Shown one piece after another: positions 11,996-20,625 of a stretch of 29,502 nt of DNA (position 1 is the stretch's first letter; every line of letters begins with the position of its first letter). This stretch comes from Mnemiopsis leidyi (taxonomy: Eukaryota; Ctenophora; Tentaculata; Lobata; Bolinopsidae), in NCBI GenBank assembly GCA_000226015.1, contig JH154536.1, positions 145,738 to 175,239 of the forward strand, given 5' to 3'. Position numbers and translations under genes: made by a program. The notes beneath the pieces are model-generated. The model saw only the letters and a list, made by a program, of their open reading frames with translations. It had not been told where the DNA came from and searched no databases.

Positions 11996-12138
11996 TTAAT
12001 GAACAGCTGCTATCAATTATTATCCCTAAAGTATGAATTGTTTGATCAAAAAGTTTCAACAATGTATTAATGAACAGCTGATTTCTTATTATCCCTAAAG
12101 TATGAATTGTTTGATCAAAAACTTTCAACAATGTATTG
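11996..12138. repeat. Tandem duplication of about 72 bp in the large intron
   Basis: Two copies start attaatgaacagctg at 11996 and 12068 and share the long segment ccctaaagtatgaattgttt followed by gatcaaaaa.tttcaacaat. They differ by a few bases and a short deletion. No function is visible. Confidence 0.9.
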
Positions 12139-12977
12139 CCGCGTTTTAGCATCGTTGCAAAAGATGGGCTGCTTGGATTGAGGCTCACCGCTCAAGAAAT
12201 TCCATATTATGCTTATATATGCAGTCATTAAGGCGTAAATGAAAGGTTTGTCGATATATGAAATTATTTCATATTTGTCCGCAAGAGCATCATTTTGCCC
12301 TAAGAGCATTCTCCCTGATTGTCTCCAACGACCGTGGTCAAACTTCGGCTTGTCCAAACTGATTCTACTTAAGTGTTTCAGAGATATTTTAGGCAAGGTA
12401 AAGGTAACATTGCGGGTATCCCTCGTTACAGACAAAGAGAACATAGGCTATAGCAGCTGGAACCTTCAGTACAAACCAGGTGTAGGATGTATTTTTACTT
12501 AGCAGAGCACAGAAGCTATTACTGCAAGTCTCACTAGAACACTAGTATAGCATTAGAATTAACATCGATTAGGTAGCTAAGCGTTGTACACGGTCTAGAG
12601 ATAAACAGCTCCTAGCTGACAGGACTTGGAAGCGGCAGTCATGAGCCACCTTATTTAATGTATAATCAGCAGCTCCAAATAACTTGTACTCTTTGTCATT
12701 AGACCGAGATGGCGAGATCCAGCGGCACCTTTATTGTTGACCTTTGTTTGTTTTAGGCGGCGGGTTTTGATTACCTAACGGGGTTAGACATGAGAGTGGG
12801 TGAGGTAGTATCTTAAATTTCTAGATTTCTACATTTCCTCTCTGGTTTGTCTTGCGCAGTTGCGCAATAACTCTAATCCTTTTGTGACTTTTTTCAAAAT
12901 CATTTCCCCAAGTTTGTTCGCCATTTCTTTAGAACACATTAACAATTACCAAAACTCTCGCACAGTACAATTCCGTC

Positions 12978-13994
12978 ATGAAAGTGGACGAGGCAAGTAT
13001 CGCTAACCACACCTCTCTTAACCACGTGCTGGGAGACAATCACGGTGGAGTTAAAGTCTTCCTCCTCACATACAACAGTCTGGTTATCCTGCTGGGGATG
13101 TTCGGAAACTCTCTCGTCTTGGTCGGCTCCGTCAAGTACAATGCTATCAGGATGGAGGAGAACTCCGTCATCTTGTTAGAGCACGTGGCAGCTGCTGATG
13201 TCATGGCAACCCTGTTTCAGTTTGTACCCATGTTGGCAACTCTGGCGGCAGAGAGGTGGGTTTTGGGGAAGTTTCTCTGTTACTGTGGGATACTCCGATA
13301 TATTCCTTTCTGTTGCGAGGCCATGTTGATCGCAATAATGTCGTGTCACAGAGTCCGGGTTCTAGCCTGTCCACTCAGCTACTCAACCAGCCCTCGTCTT
13401 CTCAAGAAGGTCCTCTTGGGTGTATGGATATTTTACATAACCTCACTTCCCTGTCTTACTGGGATCATACCTACGATCAAGTACGAACCTTCTCACTTAA
13501 ACTGCAGCCCGTTTGACTGGGAGAACACTGAGGCAATATCCAAATATCTCCGTATACTCAGGATGATATCCGGAATCTACCTCTTCCTTCCTGCTATAAT
13601 CACTGTGGTAGCCAACATCGTAATACTTAGACTAGCCTACGCTGGTAGGTCTATCAGAAAGTCAGCCCCAGGAGGGGCTAGAAGTCTCAAAGCGGTCAAA
13701 ACAGTCGCCCTGATTTGTTGGGTTTACATCATCTCCTACGTACCGTCTGTTGTCCTCTTCGCTTTACCGGTTGCTGGAGTAACCGAGATTCCTCACTACG
13801 TAAACCTCCTCAATATGTATATTTTGTCTTTTAATCTGATCGCTAATCCGCTGATTTACTCCTTTACAAACAGAAGATTCGCTCTGTTCGCAAAGTTACT
13901 ATTTACAGGAAAGGTGGGGATGTTTGCACGACTGAAGCATAATGCTGATATAATAATTACCAACAATATCAACTCCATGGTAGAATTGAAATGA
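12978..13994 (+). CDS. Class A (rhodopsin-like) G-protein-coupled receptor, intronless, nested in an intron
   Basis: A single 338-residue open frame starts at ATG 12978 and stops at TGA 13992-13994. Seven hydrophobic segments lie at about residues 26-51, 63-86, 101-124, 144-164, 193-220, 240-263 and 275-296. Class A marks are GNSLVLVGS in TM1 (Asn at 44), AAAD in TM2 (Asp74), Cys101 at the start of TM3 with a partner Cys176 in loop 2 (LNCSPF), CWVYIISYVP in TM6, and NPLIY at 290-294 in TM7. The N terminus has an N-glycosylation sequon (NHT, 10-12) and no signal peptide, as is usual for short class A receptors. The TM3 DRY motif is replaced by CHR (123-125). Ligand unknown; amine or peptide receptors both fit. 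AATAAA at about 14312 and again near 14404 gives it a polyadenylation signal before the next host exon at 14570, so it is likely an independent transcript. Confidence 0.92.
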   Translation: MKVDEASIANHTSLNHVLGDNHGGVKVFLLTYNSLVILLGMFGNSLVLVGSVKYNAIRMEENSVILLEHVAAADVMATLFQFVPMLATLAAERWVLGKFLCYCGILRYIPFCCEAMLIAIMSCHRVRVLACPLSYSTSPRLLKKVLLGVWIFYITSLPCLTGIIPTIKYEPSHLNCSPFDWENTEAISKYLRILRMISGIYLFLPAIITVVANIVILRLAYAGRSIRKSAPGGARSLKAVKTVALICWVYIISYVPSVVLFALPVAGVTEIPHYVNLLNMYILSFNLIANPLIYSFTNRRFALFAKLLFTGKVGMFARLKHNADIIITNNINSMVELK

Positions 13995-14490
13995 AGAATT
14001 AATTTTTGTACATCGACCTTCTGCTGTATTTCGAAATCTGAATCGTAGCTGTTTCCCAGTAGTAGCTCAGCATTTACTGATTATAACGTTCTTTAATTTG
14101 CCAAATTATTTGTAAAAATTGGAAGTTCTGTGTATTTATTCATCTGATGCTTTTAAAACTTCTACTTCTACGGTGAAAATTGCCGTCTGTCTATATCTGA
14201 TACTTTCAAAACTTTTACTTCTACTGTGAAAACTGCTGTCAGCCTAGAAAAGAGATAAGATCTCTCGGACTTGTTTATTGTTCATCAAAATTATCTATAA
14301 TTTAAACGAAAATAAAAACAGTTTAACAATTATATTAAGCGATTGGGCTGACGATTGAGATATAGAACCTTTTATGTGGCGTTACAAAGGTTTTTAAACC
14401 TCTTATAAAATAAAACATTAAACCATGGATACGACAAATTGTTCGCTTTGTCCCATTTACTAAAAATATAGAATTATGGACATTATCACT
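13995..14490 (+). other. 3' UTR and polyadenylation region of the GPCR
   Basis: A+T-rich sequence follows the GPCR stop. Candidate poly(A) signals are AATAAA at about 14312 (aaaataaaaac) and about 14404 (ataaaataaaac). A degenerate duplication of about 60 bases (ctgatgcttttaaaacttct and ctgatactttcaaaactttt) lies at 14143-14240. No coding potential is seen. Confidence 0.5.
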
Positions 14491-14495
14491 TAATG

Positions 14496-14569
14496 AATAT
14501 TTCTGAACCATCCTAATGTTCTCCTTATGTTCTCCTATCCTAATATTTCTGAACCATCCTTATGTTCAG
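14496..14569 (+). repeat. Duplicated 3' splice site region before exon 18
   Basis: The segment aatatttctgaaccatcct plus tatgttc occurs at 14496-14521 and again at 14542-14567. The second copy ends in the acceptor CAG used by exon 18; the first ends in ttctcc. Confidence 0.85.
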
Positions 14570-15933
14570 ACGCCGGAAAGAAACTACAGATCTGTGCGAT
14601 TATGGACTGTGCTCCTCTAGAAGATTCCTGTGTTCCTGTCTATAACCCAGGGGAATGTTGTCCTGTATGTGAGGGTGAGTTTATTGGAACTTTTGTAGTT
14701 TTATACAACTCCAGATCTTGCAGTTGCTGAACAGCGAATAGCTGGTTATGATTTTGATTTTAAAAACAAAGAAACCGTAAAAATTTACATGTTGGATCAT
14801 AAGGCAAGAATTTATCCTTCAACGTCTCTTGATTAAAGATCTCTAGATTAAAGATCTTAACCCGTTTCTGTAGCAAGAATAACACCCCAGGCCCACCAAC
14901 ATGCGATCTATCTCCACACATCGAACACGGAAGTGCGGTGAGCAAGTCCGGAGCAGGGCAGGATGCCAGCTACACTTTCCAGTGTGATCAGGGCTACTGG
15001 TTCAAGAAGGAGTCACAACAGACTGCATTCTGTAACAAACTGGGTGAAACTGTGTATCCTGAGTGTGAGAAATGTAAGTTTTTGTGAATTGGAAAAGCAA
15101 GCATGACGAGATTCGAGGCTATGCAAAGCGGTCATCAATTTAAGTATTCGAATAAAAAGTCTTCGAATAAAAAGTCTTTAAGTGCTCGTTTCGAGAAGTA
15201 CATATCAACTTTCCTAGGTAACAAGAAACAGTGCACAGATCCAATGAGCACACATATAATACATGTTTATGGACACTGCCAGGTTTCAGATACAGCCGTC
15301 ACCTCACTCCACTCTTTCAGTGAGCATCAAAACACGGCTGGTGGATCTAGCCCCAGGGAAGTACCTGTTGGAGATGTCGAGCAGTGCTGGGGGTGGGTAC
15401 GGTCTGCTCTGTGACGATGGGTGGAGTGACAGGGAGGCTGCTCTTATTTGCCAACAACACGGATACAACGTAAGTATACTGATGTGCCGTGCAGGTTTAC
15501 AGGCTGAGATGTTACTCTCTTTGATTATTGATATTTATGATATTAAAACAGCATAATTGATAAATCTCACAGCCCCCAACTTTGACTGATAAAAAAACTG
15601 CACCTGAGCTCAAGAGCCCGATTATGTGCAATGATAGGAATTATATCACCTTTTACCATCTAAACTTCACCTCATAAACTCATGTTATATTTTGGTCGAG
15701 CACTGTCTCTCTTAACATTAACCACATAAACTTCACGTCATATAAGCATAAACTCTGGTTTCAGTTTGGTCGAGCAGTGTCTCTGGAAAGTGACCGAGAA
15801 GATTTCCTGTTCACCCAGCTGTCCTGCCCCCGAGAAAACGACGTGTTGCTACAACACTGCTCGGTAACACGGTACTCCGAGGCTAAACTGAACTGCCAGT
15901 ACAATGAGGTGGCAGGGCTCTTCTGTTACAACT
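14570..15933 (+). CDS. Secreted mosaic protein, part 3: end of VWC7, CCP/sushi and SRCR domains (exons 18-21)
   Basis: Exon 18 (14570-14674) is a VWC second half (QICAIMDC...ECCPVC). It joins in phase to exon 17, more than 6 kb upstream: GAC G| plus AC gives Asp. Exon 19 (14891-15073) is a complete CCP/sushi module with four cysteines (PTC, FQC, AFC, PEC) and symmetrical phase 1-1 ends; its acceptor is ccccag at 14885-14890, since the earlier tag gives the wrong frame. Exons 20 (15321-15469) and 21 (15765-15933) make one SRCR domain, with CDDGWSDREAALIC in the first half and LSC...QHC...LNC...LFC in the second. That is six cysteines, as in group A SRCR domains. CCP and SRCR are extracellular recognition modules seen in complement and scavenger-receptor-like proteins. 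The protein is therefore secreted or surface-bound, and no membrane helix follows. Confidence 0.88.
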
Positions 15934-16124
15934 GTACGTTGTCGTCTTTACAAAAATATTTGACTTTATTTGGAGTTATTATCGTGAAACTTGCGTGAAA
16001 TTCAATCGCTCGAATTGTGGTCTGCACTCTGCAATTGCCACCAAGTTTTGTAATAAAAAACTTTGAAAGAATGATATTGCACAAAAATTCGGTAAGTAAG
16101 TCGCAATTTTTATTTTTATTTTAG

Positions 16125-16744
16125 CTGCGTTCGAGTACAGAATCAAAGACAACATTGGTGCGAGCTGGTCGAAACGAGCCATTTCACTGTATTTCGAAGT
16201 TTCGGTAAGAAAAAAAGTTTTTGATTGATCATAGTAAATAGTTTTTTTTGAGCATTCTTAAATTAAATGTCCGATCACAATCCTTCTCGCGCAATACTAA
16301 ACAGCTTTAAGTAAATTTGTGATCCACTACTAAGTAAAACAGACGGAAAAATATTTATCCAGGGACTAAAGTATGGCAAACCAGTCGATTTGAAGAGAGG
16401 AACGTTTAGACTCAACCCCGTCAATTTCTCTGTCACGACAGAAAAGTCAACAAGCAATGCAACAAAGGCCAGGGTAAGTTCTTTTAATCTTTTACCATAT
16501 AACCACCCTAGTCCTACGTTTCTAGCTAAAAACTGTCGAAGGGACGTAATTTCAATGTTACATGACCAAAGTCCAAACTTCAAGTAAAACTTACCAACTC
16601 CAGATCAAGTACAAGGATGGTGTGGCCACGGTACGGATGAAGCTGAAGAAACCACAAAACTTCGAAGATTCAGACTGCATTACCCTGAAGATCCGCGGTC
16701 CATCTAACAAGTATGATTATCAGACTGAGGTCTGTAACAACTAG
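16125..16744 (+). CDS. Secreted mosaic protein, part 4: C-terminal domain of unknown type and stop (exons 22-24)
   Basis: Exons 16125-16204, 16363-16473 and 16604-16744 join in phase to the SRCR exon (AAC T|CT gives Ser, then phase 0 twice) and end at TAG 16742-16744. They encode about 110 residues after the SRCR domain, rich in alternating hydrophobic and polar residues that suggest a beta-sandwich (AISLYFEVS, GVATVRMKLKK, DCITLKIRG). Only two cysteines are present, DC and VC near the end. I do not recognise the fold. With these exons the visible protein is about 1,237 residues, and the base count leaves no remainder, which supports the exon set. There is no membrane helix or GPI-like tail. 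Confidence 0.8.
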
Positions 16745-17080
16745 ATTTCAGTCGGTCTGGGAAAGTTAAACTCAGCTGAAGAGACAGGAATAGTCAGAAT
16801 TTAGAGTCAAATGACAAATCGTGTGATCTCATATCCATATGACCGAAATGTGTAGATATAATTGTAGATGTGAATAGAGACTAATCGTACTAACTAAAGT
16901 TTGTTTACACATGTGACTGCATTTTTATACTTATGTAATGATTGATGGACTGATGGTTCATAATTGAATTTCTGTTACACTATTTTCCTATTATCATACT
17001 GATACATTAAGGAATAAATGTTACCACTCAATAATTCGATCAAATAAATATAAAGATTTGATGTAGTTTGAATGTAGATT
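16745..17080 (+). other. 3' UTR of the mosaic gene with candidate poly(A) signals
   Basis: After TAG 16742-16744 the sequence is A+T-rich and non-coding. AATAAA occurs at about 17012 (ggaataaatg) and about 17043 (caaataaata), either of which could end the transcript. Confidence 0.55.
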
Positions 17081-17960
17081 GTAGAATTAAGTATTATGTA
17101 GTAATTAATGTAAATATAACAATATAATATTTTTGAAACAAAAATTAGAGAAGTATCAATGCTCGATTCTGTACAAAAGTTTGAAATCTCCCATTTATCT
17201 CCAGCGTACATGACCGCCATGTGTATACTGACAAAAATCTTCTCGTGTCTCTTACATATGTCTAAAAATCTCAGTATAATTATAGCAGTAACAGTATAAT
17301 TATAGCTGCTAGACTTGTGATAGACATCAGAGTATACTGAACATAATAGTGTCGACATCGCATCACGGCATACAGTTTTACTGTATCACGGTGGAAAATG
17401 TATAACTATTATACTAATAACTCTTTTAGATGTGGTGATATATGATGGATGCGATTTTGCTACCATTCAAACGTTCGTAACTTAAATATATTCTATTGTC
17501 ATCTTTTAGTTGTCCTCCTGAGTTCCGTCTCCTGGTCTTACTCCCCCTCCTACTTCTTCTCCTCTCTGTTCGGGGGAGTCAGTGTTAAGCAAGGGTCCTC
17601 CCGAACTTCTTAAACAGTTTTCTAACTGGGGGAGGCGTGGAAAGGAGGCGGGGGAGGTTTTAAACAGTAGGTTAGGATAAGGATGGGTTTCAAGCCTGGT
17701 TCCTCCCGGCTTTACTTGTTTACAACGGAGCTAATAAGGCGAAGCGAAGAGAGAGCCTGGCAAGATGACGATTTAGGAAGAATCGTTGGACTTGAAGTAG
17801 GAGTCAAATACGAGCCATTGACAAGATAAAAAAACCGGTCTGGCTGCCACAATCCTTAAGAAACAATGTTGAGTTGGCAATGTCACTTTTCCTCATATCT
17901 CACACAACCTCCAGTCCTCTCGTACACTAGCTAGTGGTCGCTGGTCAGACTAAATGCTTG
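17081..17960. other. Intergenic DNA, no gene seen
   Basis: 17081-17510 is A+T-rich with several stops in every frame. 17515-17720 is unusually rich in C/T on one side and G on the other (cctcctgagttccgtctcct, ggggaggcgtggaaaggagg), which looks like repeat or transposon debris. Nothing coding is supported. Confidence 0.5.
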
Positions 17961-18310
17961 CAACAGTGGCGCAGTCGGTTAAATCGTCTACCTGCTAATC
18001 GAAAGGTTAGCAGTTCGATTCCCAACTGCGGCACTGGCCATGGGGTGAGCATCGTTGATGCTCAGCTAAGGATTCCGTTGGATCTATGCAGCCCCACGGT
18101 CCACTCAGCCAAATGCTCGAGAAATCGGGTGTGAGGGTTAAATGAGTAGCTGCCCATTGCAGCGAAGTCTCGGGCGATAAAAATATGGTACACACTACCT
18201 TAACTGTCACTGGCGTGTATGTATAATTGTACATTCGGCCTCCTGTAATTGGCCGTTACACTTGTGTAACATGTGGCTGTTGGAGTGTCCGAATCAAAAG
18301 TATAAGATAA
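17961..18310 (+). mobile_element. tRNA-derived SINE
   Basis: The head at about 17964-18034 has an RNA polymerase III A box (TGGCGCAGTCGG, 17967-17978) and B box (GTTCGATTCC, 18013-18022) at tRNA-like spacing, but it no longer folds as a proper tRNA. The loop-like CTGCTAA at 17992-17998 is the form seen in tRNA-Ser(GCT), a weak hint of origin. A tRNA-unrelated body follows. The stretch cgaagtctcgggcgataaaa near 18165 may be the inner end. The A-rich tail near 18300 (agtataagataaaaa) is my guess for the 3' end, and I found no clear target site duplication. Confidence 0.75.
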
Positions 18311-18477
18311 AAAGTCTGGATCACAGAAATACACCTCCAATCTTGCTCCATCAGGAAAGTCTATACATCCCACAGCCGGAGTTTGTGTCTGGAGAAAATG
18401 TAGTTGGAGTTATACATCCAGGTGTTCAGCCTGATCTCTGTGTAGGCGGTAGCAAAGTAGTGATGGTAGAATTATAG
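18262..18477 (+). pseudogene. Coding-like fragment, possibly arrestin-like (weak)
   Basis: An open frame ends at TAG 18475-18477. Its second half (PEFVSGENVVGVIHPGV, then GGSKVVMVEL) resembles the start of an arrestin N-domain, where a P.F..GE.V.G.V stretch is followed by a beta strand. A second fragment lies at 19140-19312. Splice sites joining the two are not clear, so this may be a real but unresolved exon, a decayed copy or chance. Confidence 0.25.
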
Positions 18478-20162
18478 GACGTGAAAGGAGATGAGGAAGG
18501 ATAAAGTTAGCGGTCTTCTAGAAGTCCATCGTCTTATGCTTAGAAGTCTGGATAGGTTGTTCATACTGCTGGTAAACCTGGCCTGAGTCGGTTAAATGAA
18601 ACACTGGCAGGGCTTACGCTTAATTGCTATGGAATGCCTAAACTTCGAAAAATACAACATCAAATAACATTACAAGGATTCCATTGATACTAGATTAACG
18701 AAATTAAAGTTGTTCACTTAATTTTGGACATTTCTCGCAGCTTGATTTAAGTATATTATAATATAGCTCAACAACTGAATTCTGGAAAACTAAACAAACT
18801 TCAATGCGGTGATACTAAGCTTTCAGCTATACGTGGAGCAGTAGCACCATATTCAGATTCCATGTTGAGCAGCCTTCTTCCGCTTTGCTTCAAAGGACGT
18901 GAGATTGTATTTGTATACTGTACTTTGTATTGAGCCTTGAAATTGTTTGAATGCAGCTGCAAAGTTAAAGATAGAGGTTGGAACTTGATACCTCTTAAGA
19001 ATTTCTAAATTTATCCCATGATGTCGAATCTTCTTATTACAGACATTAGTTCGTTATACTCGTTTTACACGCTGAAATACAGCCTGGTCTTACAGTAGGT
19101 CATCATAAAGTAACACCAGTAACGGTTTTAATTTTACAGCTGTTAAAGGACGATGTTCTTCTAGTTTCCAGTAACTTGTTAATACAATGGAGATTTCCCT
19201 CCACACTGCCAGGTTTTCCATTAGAAGTTTCACATGAAGAAATGTACGGTGGAGACTGGAGGTTGATGTACAATTATACCGAGAGCAATCATTTTAATTC
19301 GTTCCACTTGTGATCCTCACCAGCAATTAAATCATAATTAGCTTATTTGATACACAACTGTTGTTAGATTTAGGTTTTTGTGAGGCGACGCCTTGGATAA
19401 AAATAGACGGTTCACATTAAAATTCTCTGAAGTGTATGAATTAAAAGATGATTAGTCTATAGATGAGTAGAGATGTTGATATGTTCAATTCTTTGTGTCT
19501 TGTATAAGCTAGTGGCTTAAAGTCGCTTTTTACTTTCTTTATTTCTCTAGAACTGTTCAGTTCATACCGAGTCACCGACTAGAAGTAAAGGTTGCAGCTT
19601 GGAGTTACCCTGCATGGTAACACAATGGCTTCGATGTGGTCACGTTTGTTGGTTGAATCAGTCGTTACTACAACTAACACTGGGTCAGGACAACAGCTAA
19701 TGTCCTTGGCACTTAGAACAACGACACGTTGATCAGTGAAGGTCGACCCTGTTGTCACGGAATCACCAGCACTGGGTGGGGGAGGGTAGCTTGGCCCCAT
19801 GTGGTGGAGTTGTTTACCAGGCTATTACCGGGACATTGGGAGATCAACACTGGACAATGACCCTGTAGGCCTGTAGCTAACTTGTTAGTTTGTGTGATAA
19901 GCAGGATCGTTCGGTGTGGAATGTTTTGTACGTTATTTGTCTGTTCTTTGCAGTTTGCACTCTGTAGTTTGTCTTGGTTGTTCGCATTTTGTAGTTCGAA
20001 TTGTTTAGAGTGGGGGTGATTTTTAGTTAAACTCAGGAAAGCTTTTACTTTGGATGTTGAAAAATTAATAAATTCGTAAATGATTTATTATACAAACAAT
20101 AACACACAATTCTCTGAAAGCGAATGATTCGGATAAATGTACAAGCACCTTGATGAAAACGG
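18478..20162. other. Intergenic DNA with scattered open frames
   Basis: Apart from the fragment at 19140 I see no supported gene. A - strand open frame at 19579-19800 lacks splice context, and a short + strand peptide at about 19551-19616 ends at a stop. I did not join them. Confidence 0.45.
19140..19312 (+). pseudogene. Second coding-like fragment (weak)
   Basis: After an acceptor-like ttttacag, an open frame of about 56 codons runs to TGA (LLIQWRFPSTLPGFPLEV, then YGGDWRLMYNYTES). The F...LP stretch followed by a tyrosine-rich strand recalls the middle of an arrestin N-domain, which would agree with the fragment at 18262. No donor was placed, and the evidence is only resemblance. Confidence 0.22.
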
Positions 20163-20474
20163 ATGGCTATCTGTATAGTCATTCAGAACACTGAGACTCT
20201 CCCGAGAAAGCAAACGTTGGCTCTGAACATTCTTCTAGGATTGTCTTTCATAATATCAATGACATTGTTTATACATCTGTCATTGGAGTGTCTCCACCTT
20301 TACCGGATCAAAAGTACAAACAAACTCATAGATGATCAAATCAGTCAAACTCTGACCCCCTTTGAATCCACCTACAAGGGCAGGCACCGGCCGATGGGCG
20401 TTAACAATAATTTTCAGTATAGAATGAACGCAGCAGGCACGAAGGATAATAACTTGGAGTTGAACGAAACGTAG
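20163..20474 (+). CDS. Hypothetical small single-pass membrane protein, or last exon of one
   Basis: An open frame of 103 codons starts at ATG 20163 in a favourable context (aaacggATGG). It has one clear membrane helix at about residues 20-42 (LNILLGLSFIISMTLFIHL), followed by a basic stretch (YRIKSTNK) and a hydrophilic, probably cytoplasmic tail ending NLELNET. An in-frame TGA lies just upstream, so either the ATG is the start or an acceptor is used at ttcag (20179-20183), making this the last exon of a larger membrane gene. I do not recognise the family. Confidence 0.4.
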   Translation: MAICIVIQNTETLPRKQTLALNILLGLSFIISMTLFIHLSLECLHLYRIKSTNKLIDDQISQTLTPFESTYKGRHRPMGVNNNFQYRMNAAGTKDNNLELNET

Positions 20475-20625
20475 CCTCATCACTCATCAAAAACAACTTT
20501 GTACAAATGTCACTCTCAGTCTAGATGTATCCTAGTGAAAAAGATGATGCTAGTTCAAGAGATATATCATGGATGGACCTCCTTTGCGCGCTGAAAAGGT
20601 TTTCTCACAATTCCCGGTTTTATCC

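Larger units (their letters stand above)
8359..14569 (+). other. 6.2-kb intron of the mosaic gene, host to a nested GPCR gene
   Basis: The donor is GACG|gtaattt at 8359 and the acceptor ttatgttcag ends at 14569. The flanking exons are the two halves of one VWC domain and join in phase, so this is a true intron although its neighbours are mostly 100-350 bases. It contains donor-derived repeats (8341-8558), a possible LINE remnant (8870-9060), an assembly gap (10173-10862), a tandem duplication (11996-12138) and the GPCR gene. I see no other coding sequence in 9070-10172 or 10863-11995. Confidence 0.8.

Noticed and set aside
12115-12444. A 109-codon - strand frame upstream of the GPCR
   Set aside because: No domain, no splice context and overlap with the tandem duplication; perhaps repeat-derived, but I cannot support it.
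17964-18034. Functional tRNA gene
   Set aside because: The pol III boxes are present but the acceptor and T stems do not pair properly and a SINE body follows.
19579-19800. A 73-codon - strand frame with a proline start
   Set aside because: No splice sites or recognisable domain; neighbouring + strand pieces conflict with it.
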